Shown here one piece after another: positions 8,678-17,098 of a stretch of DNA of 40,561 nt (positions within the stretch are counted from its first letter, which is position 1; each line of letters begins with the position of its first letter). Under the pieces are notes generated by a model. That model saw only the letters and a program-made list of their open reading frames with translations. It ran no database searches and had not been told where the DNA came from. The stretch covers positions 1-40,561 of the forward strand of contig CAMJZF010000009.1 of the NCBI GenBank assembly GCA_946410125.1, written 5' to 3'. The position numbers and the translations under genes are program-made. This stretch comes from an uncultured Prevotellaceae bacterium (GTDB lineage Bacteria > Bacteroidota > Bacteroidia > Bacteroidales > Muribaculaceae).

Positions 8678-9715
8678 TTACTTTTTGCTCATTTTGTTGC
8701 TTGTGACTTGGGCTATGGGTTTGGTAAAGTATTGATGAACTATCCATGATGTGACGATGATCAAGGGCAGGCACCAGGCGAAGCTATTATTATAAATTAT
8801 GATTCCAAATTTACCGAATAGGGGGGCTATAACATAGCAGAACACATTGTTAACTAATTGCTGAAGGATATAGATCTCAAAACTGATGCCGCCAAGCCAG
8901 AGCAGTAGTTTTGAGGTCAGGATTTTGCCTATCAATCCTTCATGCCCGTTGAGAAGGGCGCTTGTAGTGATGAGTAACATTACTGGTATCCACCACAATG
9001 GCGCGATGTAAAGTTGGTTGATGATGGGGTTGCCGGCATGGTGAACGACTATGAATGCCGCGAACACGGCAAGAGCCATCAATTCCAGCAGTGATGCATT
9101 GGCAAGGGATATGCCTTTCATCTTTTGGCGCAGGTCAAGGCGTGTGATGGTGGTTGCAAGCGCCATTCCCAACGTGTAATCGACGATACGGGTCACAGGA
9201 CAAGTGTGTGTGTAGCTAAGCCAGGGCCCTTCTGTTGAGTAACACACCACAACGAGTGTCAAGCAGGCAAGTCCCATCACGGTCCATATTTGTTTGAGCG
9301 AACTTTTTTCTATCCATTTCATCAATAGGGGTGTTGCCATGATGCAGGCAAGCAAGGTGCTTAAGAACCAAGAGTGGTTGTTATAGCCATAGTGGATTGC
9401 TGCAGATGGGAACCACGATTGAAGCAGAGTGATGTGAAATGCCAAGTCCCAGCCGTAAGTGAATTTGTGCATTAATGCGAGGTCTAACGCTATCATGCCG
9501 CCAAGAGCCAGCCAGTGGAGCGGGAAAATGCGCCACAGGCGGCGGTGGTAGAAGTCTTGCAGCTTGTGTGGGTGTAGTGCGGCAAGAAAACCGCTGGTCA
9601 TGAAAAAGAACAAGACACCACTGAAGGCCATCTGGTCAAATTGGGCTGTTGCAAAGTGAAAACGCACGATGCACAAAGCAAAGATTCCACGCCATGATGT
9701 GAGTGTCTTTATCAT
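8678..9715 (-). CDS. Acyltransferase family 3 membrane protein
   Basis: 345 residues, almost entirely hydrophobic, with about ten predicted transmembrane segments. The start SWRGIFALCIVRFHF holds the Arg-x10-His arrangement of the acyltransferase_3 (OafA/NodX) family. FFFMTSGF and FYHRRLWRIFPLHW follow, also typical. Such enzymes O-acylate extracytoplasmic polysaccharides, lipids or peptidoglycan. It follows the glycosyltransferase gene by 15 bases and precedes porT by 42 bases with no obvious promoter between, so it probably shares their transcript. Its substrate is unknown. A role in modifying a surface glycan to which T9SS cargo is attached is only a guess. Confidence 0.85.
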   Translation of the reverse strand: MIKTLTSWRGIFALCIVRFHFATAQFDQMAFSGVLFFFMTSGFLAALHPHKLQDFYHRRLWRIFPLHWLALGGMIALDLALMHKFTYGWDLAFHITLLQSWFPSAAIHYGYNNHSWFLSTLLACIMATPLLMKWIEKSSLKQIWTVMGLACLTLVVVCYSTEGPWLSYTHTCPVTRIVDYTLGMALATTITRLDLRQKMKGISLANASLLELMALAVFAAFIVVHHAGNPIINQLYIAPLWWIPVMLLITTSALLNGHEGLIGKILTSKLLLWLGGISFEIYILQQLVNNVFCYVIAPLFGKFGIIIYNNSFAWCLPLIIVTSWIVHQYFTKPIAQVTSNKMSKK

Positions 9716-9730
9716 GATAACTGATACACA

Positions 9731-10915
9731 TTATAGGATAGTAGTGTAATTGTTTTTACGGGTGAAAAGCCCTTTTATCCAATAGCAGCTGTTTATTATG
9801 GGGCGAAGTAAAATCATTACAGGGGTTGAAAACAGCAACAGCGGCAGCCGCAACAGGTAGCAGTTACGGAAGGTTGCCAGCATCGTCGGCAACCAGGTGA
9901 GCAGTAGAATGAGTGCGGCAGCCGCTATCACCATGAGGTTGGTGTAGTTGAAGGTTATAGCCACCACAATTGCCGCTACTCGCAAGTAATATAACAGCGA
10001 CATGAGCCCCTGGGTTATGAACTGAGACTTGAATTTTACGTGCTTCGACGTAAAGATGCGGCGCGACTTCAGGATGCTGAAGGCATGGGGCAGGTCGTCA
10101 AAGTGAGCCGTGACATAGCTTGCCGGCAACAGTTCAAGGCGGGTGTTCTTGGAATTGGCAATCTCGCTGACAAAGATGTCGTCATCGCCCCATTTCATCT
10201 CAAGCGACTTGGAGAAACCTTTGTTGTTGAAAAACACTTCCTTGCGATAGGCAAGGCTGTCGCTGGTGCCACGATAGGGCTTGCCGTCGATGGCGCTTAA
10301 CAGCCATTGCATGGCCACCGTCATCTCGTCAAATGTGCGATAGCTTTTCCCCAAGCCCTTGTCGTTGTCGTGTGAAAAATGGGAGAACCCGAGCACTATG
10401 TCAATTCCGGGACCAAAGTTGCGCATCATCGCCATGAGCCAGAGCTCACTGTGAATCTGGCAGTTGGCATTGGTAGTGAGTATTACATCATGTTGCGAGG
10501 CTTTTATGCCAAGCATCACGGCAAGCTTTTTACGGGAAAGGGAACGAGTCTGGTCGGGAACGGTAACAACTCTCAGGTGGTCAAAATAGACCATCATTTC
10601 ACCTATCAGGTCTTTGGTGCCGTCGACCGATGCGTCGTCAACGACTATTACTTCAAATGGAGACGGGTACTTCTGGCGCATCAGGGACGGAAGAAACTTG
10701 TTGAGCCATTTCTCGTCATCGTTGGCAAAAACCACAATCGACACCGATGGCAAGTCTTCGGGGTAGAGGTAACGGCGGGTGCGTTCATTATATTTTATGA
10801 ACTTCAACAACTTCATGCTGCGGTGGTTATACCACACCACCCACACTACCGACAGGAATAGCGCCAAGCCTAACAGGCACCAGAATATATAATGTAATTC
10901 AAAGGAAAAAAACAT
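9731..10915 (-). CDS. Membrane glycosyltransferase family 2 with atypical DXD
   Basis: 394 residues with one N-terminal transmembrane segment (about residues 9-28), a GT2 catalytic domain (about 55-285) and two or three hydrophobic segments at the C-terminus. Visible motifs are SVSIVVFANDDEKWL, VIVVDDASVDGT and a later WGDDDIFV acidic motif. The place where the metal-binding DXD is expected reads TTNANCQ, so both aspartates are Asn. It is the first gene of the run leading into porTPKLMN and has a near-perfect promoter at 10951-10982. It probably elongates a surface polysaccharide, but donor and acceptor are unknown. Confidence 0.85.
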   Translation of the reverse strand: MFFSFELHYIFWCLLGLALFLSVVWVVWYNHRSMKLLKFIKYNERTRRYLYPEDLPSVSIVVFANDDEKWLNKFLPSLMRQKYPSPFEVIVVDDASVDGTKDLIGEMMVYFDHLRVVTVPDQTRSLSRKKLAVMLGIKASQHDVILTTNANCQIHSELWLMAMMRNFGPGIDIVLGFSHFSHDNDKGLGKSYRTFDEMTVAMQWLLSAIDGKPYRGTSDSLAYRKEVFFNNKGFSKSLEMKWGDDDIFVSEIANSKNTRLELLPASYVTAHFDDLPHAFSILKSRRIFTSKHVKFKSQFITQGLMSLLYYLRVAAIVVAITFNYTNLMVIAAAALILLLTWLPTMLATFRNCYLLRLPLLLFSTPVMILLRPIINSCYWIKGLFTRKNNYTTIL

Positions 10916-10950
10916 TTCTAAAACTCTTCTTTACTATTGCAATTTCGCTA

Positions 10951-10982
10951 CAAAGGTAAGTAATAATTTGCGAGCAGGCAAA
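10951..10982 (-). promoter_or_regulatory. Promoter of the GT2-acyltransferase-por run
   Basis: On the minus strand, TTTG (10979-10982) is separated by exactly 20 bases from TACCTTTG (10951-10958). This is the Bacteroidetes housekeeping promoter layout (TTTG, 19-21 bases, TAnnTTTG). The start codon of the glycosyltransferase is 35 bases further on. Confidence 0.85.
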
Positions 10983-11070
10983 AAAAATATATTTCGAAGA
11001 TTTCAAGGGGAAAGAAAGATCCTATATTTACTGGTAAACTATTGAAAAAACTTAAAATGAACCGTTTTGT

Positions 11071-11102
11071 TTTGATTAATTGGCTTATTATTTCTAATTT
11101 TG
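11071..11102 (+). promoter_or_regulatory. Promoter of the YARHG gene pair
   Basis: TTTG (11071-11074), then 20 bases, then TAATTTTG (11095-11102), 30 bases before the ATG at 11133. It is divergent from the promoter at 10951-10982, so the 217-base gap 10916-11132 is a two-way promoter region. Confidence 0.85.
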
Positions 11103-11132
11103 CATTATTGCTAACCAAAACCACTTGTTACT

Positions 11133-12272
11133 ATGAAATCTAAATTGTCATTAACCATTTTGACATTCTTGTTTATTGCAATGCCAATCAATGCTCTCGA
11201 TAGAATATCAACCGCGAGTCACATTAGGGAAAATGTGGTTAAAGAGCTGTTTGACAATAACGTTCCTGCCGATTTGGCTCAGCGTGATGCAAAACGCCAG
11301 CTTTGTCTCTTGAAGAAGGAACTGCTCTTAGATGACAATCGGCACTGGAGCGATGGGCGATATGCTGTTGTTACGGCATTTGATGCGGCAAGCCAGCAGG
11401 TTGAACTATATTATGAAAATGTCTATGAGCCCGATGTCGACATTCTTCCCTCCCACATGCTCAAGGTGCGGGGCGGCAAAGTAACCACTGCCCAGGCTCC
11501 TCGTTTGATGGTTACTGTTGAGCAATATGGCAATTACAAGATGCTGGTCTATCGCAATGCCAAGCGTGAGCCTGTCTATGCTTTCTATAGCATGAACAAT
11601 GAACAGATAGCTGAGCACAACCAGGAGATTTTCATTTACTACTTGCTTGCGGGAAATTACAGGCTGCAGGGTGGTGAAAATTCAATTTTTGGCGTGAGAC
11701 AGGATTTTTATCAAGGCAGTGAGTATAACCGTGACCCGGGTATCTTCTCCTATTATGTCTACCCCGACTTCTCTTCAATTGATATCATTTATGGAAATGG
11801 CAGGGTGAGTCATGGCGATCCAAGCAGCCCCAAGTATGGTAAAATGCCTGGTGGGGGAGGGGCAGGTGCTCTTATGGGGCCCATGAGATGGAATGTGAAG
11901 TTTACATGCCAAGGGCTTGAGGTGAAAGTAGTAGACGATGAGCCCTTTGTGGACCATAACCCACGCCTTGACAATAAGGGTGTTAATGTGCTTGACAAGG
12001 TGCAGGGCCCATGGCAGGGTGTTGACGGAAAGTGGCCATTTGCGTCGGTCATTCCTCTCACTCATCAGCTCCTCAAGCTGTTCCCTAAAGATGTGCTTAA
12101 ACTTATGCGTGCCGAAATTGTTGCACGGCATGGTGGCTCATTCAGTGATGCCGGCATTCAAAAATACTTTAACCGACAGCCTTGGTACAAGAAAAGAAAA
12201 AAGGCTGGGTCTCTATCCGACATTGAGAAATTCAATGTGGCCCTTATCAAGCAAGTGCTGGCAGGAGAATGA
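11133..12272 (+). CDS. Secreted YARHG-domain protein, paralogue 1
   Basis: 379 residues with a signal peptide (about residues 1-21). The C-terminus carries a YARHG domain (about residues 322-375): MRAEIVARHG at 325-334 and the closing PWYKK at 350-354. YARHG domains are extracellular and of unknown function. The upstream 300 residues match no family I recognise but are clearly shared with the next gene. A central GDPSSPKYGKMPGGGGAGA stretch and a VQGPWQGVDGKWPFASVIPLTH stretch are nearly identical in both. Position 1 of the pair adds about 45 residues around DILPSHMLKVRGGK that the second copy lacks. A strong promoter lies upstream. Secretion is likely; the function is unknown. Confidence 0.8.
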   Translation: MKSKLSLTILTFLFIAMPINALDRISTASHIRENVVKELFDNNVPADLAQRDAKRQLCLLKKELLLDDNRHWSDGRYAVVTAFDAASQQVELYYENVYEPDVDILPSHMLKVRGGKVTTAQAPRLMVTVEQYGNYKMLVYRNAKREPVYAFYSMNNEQIAEHNQEIFIYYLLAGNYRLQGGENSIFGVRQDFYQGSEYNRDPGIFSYYVYPDFSSIDIIYGNGRVSHGDPSSPKYGKMPGGGGAGALMGPMRWNVKFTCQGLEVKVVDDEPFVDHNPRLDNKGVNVLDKVQGPWQGVDGKWPFASVIPLTHQLLKLFPKDVLKLMRAEIVARHGGSFSDAGIQKYFNRQPWYKKRKKAGSLSDIEKFNVALIKQVLAGE

Positions 12273-12368
12273 TGACTCTAAAAAGCTTTCTTTTTTGAGG
12301 TTAAGATTGTTTTTATTAGTGAACAGAGATACAAACAACCAATACCCACAAAATTATTATAAACTACT

Positions 12369-13370
12369 ATGAAACAAAGAATCTTCCTATTGGCCACTGC
12401 AATTGCCATCTTCACATTCGCTGGCAACGCTGTTTCCCGCTTTCCACAGGAAAAACAGATTAAAGCCCTATTTGAAAATGGCATTATTGCTCAACTTGAG
12501 CACCGCTTCGATAAGCGACAGGTGCTTGACACAAAGCAGTTCTTTACCAATCACAAACATCTTTCCTACGATGGTCTAGAACTAAGCCCTATTGAGTATA
12601 ATAATAAAGATGGTCTCACACTTTCTGTCGAGAAACTGGGCAATGACACCGTGCTTGTATATCGCAATGCCATTGACGACCCTGTTGAGGTCTATTACTA
12701 CACTAACCGTTTACACTCTGAGGTTGAATTATCAATCTACGTTCAGTATATCTTGGCTGGGAACTATATGCTCACCAATGGAAAGAATTCAATTTTCGGA
12801 CTGTGGCAAGATTTTTACACAGGAAGCAAGTATAACACCGATCCTGGAGTATATCGCATTACAAAAATGGGGAAAGACAAAATAGAGATTATCCATAGCT
12901 TTGAACGTGTGAGCGAGGGTGATCCTAACTCCCCCTATTATGGGATGCCAGGAGGTGGTGGTGCTGGCGCCATCTGCCCATTCTTAATGTGGGAGCTAAA
13001 GATTACTTCCGATGGCTTATTGGCCAAAGAGACTTATGGCAATAAATTTGTTGCCCACCACCCTCGTCTCGCAGATGGCAGCAACATGCTCACCAAGGTG
13101 CAGTGCCCGTGGAAAGGCATCGACGGCAAATGGGCGTTCACTTCGGTGATGCCTCTCACACACAAATTGCTCAGACTCTTTCCGAAGGATGCTCTCGAAT
13201 TAATGTACGCTGAAATCTTCGCTCGTCACGGCAACACCTTCGAAGATGACAAGTATCAGAAATACTTCGATGCTCAACCCTGGTACAAGAAGAACAGCAA
13301 CCCAACGGAACTTACCGACATCGAGCAATTCAATGCCGACCTCATCAACGAGGTGATAATGTCAATGTAA
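12369..13370 (+). CDS. Secreted YARHG-domain protein, paralogue 2
   Basis: 333 residues with a signal peptide (about residues 1-20). This is the tandem paralogue of the gene before it and shares its order of segments: an N-terminal helical part, a LVYRNA strand, SIFG.WQDFY.GS.YN.DPG, GDPNSPYYGMPGGGGAGA, PWKGIDGKWAFTSVMPLTH. A C-terminal YARHG domain follows (YAEIFARHG at 280-288, PWYKK at 304-308). It lies 96 bases after paralogue 1 and only 12 bases before ligA, so it may be co-transcribed with ligA. The function is unknown. The ordered, gap-free alignment supports a local gene duplication that has diverged considerably. Confidence 0.8.
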   Translation: MKQRIFLLATAIAIFTFAGNAVSRFPQEKQIKALFENGIIAQLEHRFDKRQVLDTKQFFTNHKHLSYDGLELSPIEYNNKDGLTLSVEKLGNDTVLVYRNAIDDPVEVYYYTNRLHSEVELSIYVQYILAGNYMLTNGKNSIFGLWQDFYTGSKYNTDPGVYRITKMGKDKIEIIHSFERVSEGDPNSPYYGMPGGGGAGAICPFLMWELKITSDGLLAKETYGNKFVAHHPRLADGSNMLTKVQCPWKGIDGKWAFTSVMPLTHKLLRLFPKDALELMYAEIFARHGNTFEDDKYQKYFDAQPWYKKNSNPTELTDIEQFNADLINEVIMSM

Positions 13371-13382
13371 CATTAACTTTTT

Positions 13383-15479
13383 ATGGATATTCAACGCAGT
13401 TTATTCGACGATTTTGAGAATAATGATAATGTGGTAGAGCCGAAGCCTGTGAAAAAGGTGCAGCTCACTGGCGACGAGGCACGCATTGTGGAGCTGCGTG
13501 AGTCGCTCAACCGCCACAACCACAATTACTATGTGCTCAATCAGCCAACAATAAGCGATCAGGAATTTGACCGCATGATGCGTGAGTTGCAAGACCTGGA
13601 GCAGAGGCACCCCGAACTTGCCGACCCATTGTCGCCCACTCAGCGTGTGGGCAGTGACCTCAGTCATGGATTTGAGCAGGTTCGGCACGAGCGACCCATG
13701 ATGTCGCTGAGCAACAGCTACAGCATCGAGGAGGTGCAGGACTTTCTGCGGCGTGCCAAGGACGGCTTGGGAAGTGAGCCGGTGGAGATTGTGGGTGAGA
13801 TGAAATATGATGGCACAAGCATTTCGTTGACCTATGAGAATGGCCGTCTGGTGCGTGCCGTGACACGTGGCGACGGCGTGCGTGGCGATGATGTCACAGC
13901 CAATGCTATCACCATCAGGAGCATTCCGCTTCAGTTGCCACAGGGACTTGACTATCCTGCAAAATTTGAGGTGAGAGGCGAGATATTGATGCCTTGGGCG
14001 AGTTTTGAACGGTTGAACAAGGAGCGGGCTTTCAACGAGGAACCTCTCTTTGCCAATCCGCGCAATGCGGCAGCCGGCACGCTCAAGTTGCTCAATAGTG
14101 CCGAGGTGGCACGCCGTGGCCTTGATGCCTATTTCTATTTCCTGCTTGGTGAAAACTTGCCTTATCGCACTCACACCCAGGCGATGGAAGCCTTGAGGTC
14201 GTGGGGGTTCAAGACTGCTCACACTCAAGTTCTTGAGTCAATCGATGCTGTGAGCTCTTTTATCGAGTTTTGGGACAAGGAGCGCAAGACATTGCCGGTG
14301 GCAACCGATGGCCTTGTGTTCAAGCTCAACGATATGCGTCAGTGGCAACGGCTGGGGGCTACTGCCAAGTCGCCACGATGGGCAATAGCTTATAAGTTTG
14401 CTCCCGAACGTGAATGCACAAAGCTCAAGTTTGTGAGTTACGAGGTGGGGCGCACAGGTGTCATAACACCGGTTGCCAATCTTGAACCGGTGCTGTTGAG
14501 TGGCACGATTGTAAAGCGGGCTTCGTTGCACAATGAAGATATAATACGGCAGCTCGACATTCATGATGGCGACATGCTTTATGTTGAAAAGGGTGGAGAG
14601 ATAATCCCTAAAATTGTGGGAGTGGAGTTAAAGCAACGTGAGCCGGGGGCAAAGCCTTTGGAGTTTGTGACTCATTGCCCGGTGTGTGGCACTCCGCTCC
14701 AGCGTGTCGAGGGCGAGGCGGCTTGGGTGTGCCCTAACAAGTGGGGATGCCCGCCTCAGATTACCGGTCGCATCGAGCATTTTGTGGCGCGTCATGCCAT
14801 GAACATCGATGGCATTGGCGAGGAGGTTGCGGTGCAATTGCACGAAAGCGGGCTGGTCAACAACATCGCCGACCTCTATGACTTGACGATTGATAAATTG
14901 CTGAAGCTTGACCGCTTCCAGCGCAGGAGTGCCGAACGCATCATGCGCGGTATCGAGCAGTCTAAGCAGGTGCCTTTTGAGAGGGTTGTTTATGCGCTTT
15001 CTATTCAGTTTGTGGGTGAAACTACTGCTAAGGTTCTTGCCCGAAATACCCATAATATTGACCGATTGATGGAGATGCCTGCTAAGGAGCTTGCTTCTTT
15101 TCCCGAAATTGGGCCAAAGATTGCTCAGAGTATTGTGGAATTTTTCTCCATCGACAGTAATCGCGATATCGTGGAACGGCTGCGATGGGCTGGGGTGCAG
15201 ATGGCTCTTAGCGAGCAGGAACTTGCTGACCGCACTACTAAACTCGAGGGCAAGAAAATTGTTATCAGTGGGGTCTTTGCCAAGCATTCGCGTGAAGAGT
15301 ATAAGGCTATGATTGAGCACAATGGAGGAAAGAATGTGAGCAGTATCAGCAAGGCAACTTCGTTCATTCTTGCTGGTGAGAACATGGGACCGTCCAAGCT
15401 CGAGAAAGCACAGAAACTGGGAATTGAAATCATTAATGAAGACCAATTCCTTGACATGCTTGAAAATGCGTCGGAGTAG
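13383..15479 (+). CDS. ligA: NAD-dependent DNA ligase LigA
   Basis: 698 residues, slightly longer than most LigA because of an N-terminal leader of about 30 residues. The adenylation domain has the catalytic lysine K141 in GEMKYDG, then RGDG...GDDVT and EVRGE. An OB domain follows, then a Cys4 zinc finger (C432, C435, C450, C456), helix-hairpin-helix repeats (about 470-600) and a BRCT domain (about 620-698). It seals nicks in DNA during replication and repair using NAD+. The leader contains QRSLF at residues 4-8, which resembles the pentapeptide that binds the beta sliding clamp. The ATG at 13383 is the only start that includes it. Confidence 0.97.
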   Translation: MDIQRSLFDDFENNDNVVEPKPVKKVQLTGDEARIVELRESLNRHNHNYYVLNQPTISDQEFDRMMRELQDLEQRHPELADPLSPTQRVGSDLSHGFEQVRHERPMMSLSNSYSIEEVQDFLRRAKDGLGSEPVEIVGEMKYDGTSISLTYENGRLVRAVTRGDGVRGDDVTANAITIRSIPLQLPQGLDYPAKFEVRGEILMPWASFERLNKERAFNEEPLFANPRNAAAGTLKLLNSAEVARRGLDAYFYFLLGENLPYRTHTQAMEALRSWGFKTAHTQVLESIDAVSSFIEFWDKERKTLPVATDGLVFKLNDMRQWQRLGATAKSPRWAIAYKFAPERECTKLKFVSYEVGRTGVITPVANLEPVLLSGTIVKRASLHNEDIIRQLDIHDGDMLYVEKGGEIIPKIVGVELKQREPGAKPLEFVTHCPVCGTPLQRVEGEAAWVCPNKWGCPPQITGRIEHFVARHAMNIDGIGEEVAVQLHESGLVNNIADLYDLTIDKLLKLDRFQRRSAERIMRGIEQSKQVPFERVVYALSIQFVGETTAKVLARNTHNIDRLMEMPAKELASFPEIGPKIAQSIVEFFSIDSNRDIVERLRWAGVQMALSEQELADRTTKLEGKKIVISGVFAKHSREEYKAMIEHNGGKNVSSISKATSFILAGENMGPSKLEKAQKLGIEIINEDQFLDMLENASE

Positions 15480-15555
15480 GGTGAATTTACTATCAGTTTT
15501 TGCCATGATGATAAAAAAAACGACAACTAATAGGCGATAACTGAAAACTAATCAC

Positions 15556-15563
15556 TATCTTTG
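15556..15563 (+). promoter_or_regulatory. Putative -7 box of the DUF4199 operon
   Basis: TATCTTTG matches TAnnTTTG, but no convincing TTTG lies 19-21 bases upstream. If used, transcription would begin near 15570, leaving a leader of about 7-13 bases before the ATGs at 15577 and 15583. Confidence 0.5.
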
Positions 15564-15576
15564 TGGTTTGGAACAA

Positions 15577-16125
15577 ATGACTATGGAGAAGAACAAGAAC
15601 GTATTTATCAAGAGCGCCGAACTTGGTGTGCCCTTTGGAGTGATGCTTATTGTGGCATCGGTGGCTTTCCTGTTTTCTGATAAAGCTCCGGTGGCGTCAA
15701 TGCTCACCATGGCAGTTGCCGTAGCGGCACCGGTGGTGATTTATTGCTTCCAGCGCAAGCGATTTGTTGAAAGCGATGGCTTTGCAACGTTCAGCGAACT
15801 TTGGACTTTGGGCATCTTCACTACAATAGGTGGCGCTTTGATATGTGCGCTTGTCACTTATGGCTTGATAACTTATCTGCGTCCCGACTTCCTTTATGAC
15901 CAGGCTCAGTTGATTGTTGATACCTATAGGCAACAGCCTTTTGAGAAGGCTCATGAGATAGCCGATGTGTTTGACAAGATGATAAAGCACAATATGTTGC
16001 CCACTCCCATCGACTTCTGTATGCAGATGTTCTGGCTCACTGCGAGCCTGGGGTGCGTGGGCGGAGCCGTAACAGCTTTTATTGCAGGTAAAATTCCATT
16101 AAAGAAAAACGATAATAATCAGTAA
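15577..16125 (+). CDS. DUF4199 family membrane protein
   Basis: 182 residues from the ATG at 15577. An ATG at 15583 is equally plausible, and an upstream TTG at 15568 is unlikely because it lies at or before the predicted transcription start. Four transmembrane segments are visible (about residues 15-30, 40-55, 75-100 and 145-168), with a soluble loop around residues 105-140 between the third and fourth. This is the DUF4199 pattern, a Bacteroidetes integral membrane family of unknown function. It is 12 bases upstream of a polyprenyl-type glycosyltransferase, a pairing often seen in Bacteroidetes, which suggests a role in the same membrane glycosylation step. Confidence 0.8.
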   Translation: MTMEKNKNVFIKSAELGVPFGVMLIVASVAFLFSDKAPVASMLTMAVAVAAPVVIYCFQRKRFVESDGFATFSELWTLGIFTTIGGALICALVTYGLITYLRPDFLYDQAQLIVDTYRQQPFEKAHEIADVFDKMIKHNMLPTPIDFCMQMFWLTASLGCVGGAVTAFIAGKIPLKKNDNNQ

Positions 16126-16137
16126 ATGACATAAATT

Positions 16138-17091
16138 ATGGATATTTCGGTTGTAGTACCACTATATAACGAGGCTGAGTCGTTGCCTGAATTGGCGGCT
16201 TGGATTGAAAAGGTGATGAACGAGCATGGATTCTCCTATGAAGTGCTTATGATTAATGATGGCAGCACCGATGACTCGTGGAAGGTCATAACAGAACTTA
16301 GCCACAAGAATCCTTGCATCAAGGGGGTGTGCTTCCGTCGCAACTATGGCAAGTCTCCTGCTCTTTACACCGGTTTTGAACGTGTGCAGGGCGATGTGGT
16401 AATAACTATGGATGCCGACCTTCAGGATTCTCCCGATGAAATCCCAGAGCTCTACCGCATGATTACCGAGGATGGCTATGACTTGGTGAGCGGGTGGAAG
16501 CAAAAACGCTATGACCCTTTGTCAAAAACCATTCCCACCAAGCTCTTCAATGCTACAGCACGCAAGGTGAGCGGTATTAAGAACTTGCACGACTTCAACT
16601 GCGGTCTCAAGGCTTATAGGCGCAATGTGGTAAAGCACATCGAGGTTTATGGCGACATGCACCGCTACATTCCTTATCTTGCCAAGAACGCAGGTTTTGA
16701 CAAGATTGGGGAGAAGGTTGTGCATCACCAGGCACGCAAGTATGGAAAGTCAAAGTTTGGTCTCGACCGTTTCGTTAACGGCTATCTCGACTTGATGACG
16801 TTGTGGTTCCAGTCTAAGTTTGGCGTTAAGCCCATGCACTTCTTTGGCTTGCTTGGAAGCCTGATGTTCTTCATTGGTCTGATAGCGGTGATTGTTGTGG
16901 GGGCTGTGAAGCTTTACAATATGTATGCTGGCAACCACTATATTCTCGTGACCGACTCGCCCTATTTCTACCTTGCGCTTACTTGCATGATTTTGGGAAC
17001 TCAGCTTTTCCTGACTGGATTCTTGGGCGAACTCATTGCCCGCAACTCGGCGGGACGGAACCATTATGAGATTCAGGAGGAGATTAAGTGA
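16138..17091 (+). CDS. Polyprenyl-phosphate glycosyltransferase (GT2, DPM1/ArnC/GtrB-like)
   Basis: 317 residues. The GT2 domain (about residues 1-225) has VVPLYNEAESL, MINDGSTDDS, the DXD motif in TMDADLQDSP and RRNYGKS. Two C-terminal transmembrane helices (about 240-262 and 280-305) are typical of GtrB/ArnC enzymes. The family transfers a sugar from a nucleotide donor to a polyprenyl phosphate at the inner membrane. It lies directly after the DUF4199 gene. Its last bases end 7 bases before the start I chose for the DUF6452 gene, so the four genes 15577-18423 form one likely operon. The sugar is not predictable. Confidence 0.9.
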   Translation: MDISVVVPLYNEAESLPELAAWIEKVMNEHGFSYEVLMINDGSTDDSWKVITELSHKNPCIKGVCFRRNYGKSPALYTGFERVQGDVVITMDADLQDSPDEIPELYRMITEDGYDLVSGWKQKRYDPLSKTIPTKLFNATARKVSGIKNLHDFNCGLKAYRRNVVKHIEVYGDMHRYIPYLAKNAGFDKIGEKVVHHQARKYGKSKFGLDRFVNGYLDLMTLWFQSKFGVKPMHFFGLLGSLMFFIGLIAVIVVGAVKLYNMYAGNHYILVTDSPYFYLALTCMILGTQLFLTGFLGELIARNSAGRNHYEIQEEIK

Positions 17092-17098
17092 TAGCCAC

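Noticed and set aside
11133-13370. Toxin-antitoxin or phage-defence pair
   Set aside because: The two adjacent genes are secreted paralogues with YARHG domains, not a toxin with an antitoxin. No nuclease, reverse transcriptase or other defence gene lies nearby.
17036-17098. Extended N-terminus for the DUF6452 gene
   Set aside because: It would overlap the glycosyltransferase by 56 bases and place 21 residues before a good lipoprotein signal peptide.
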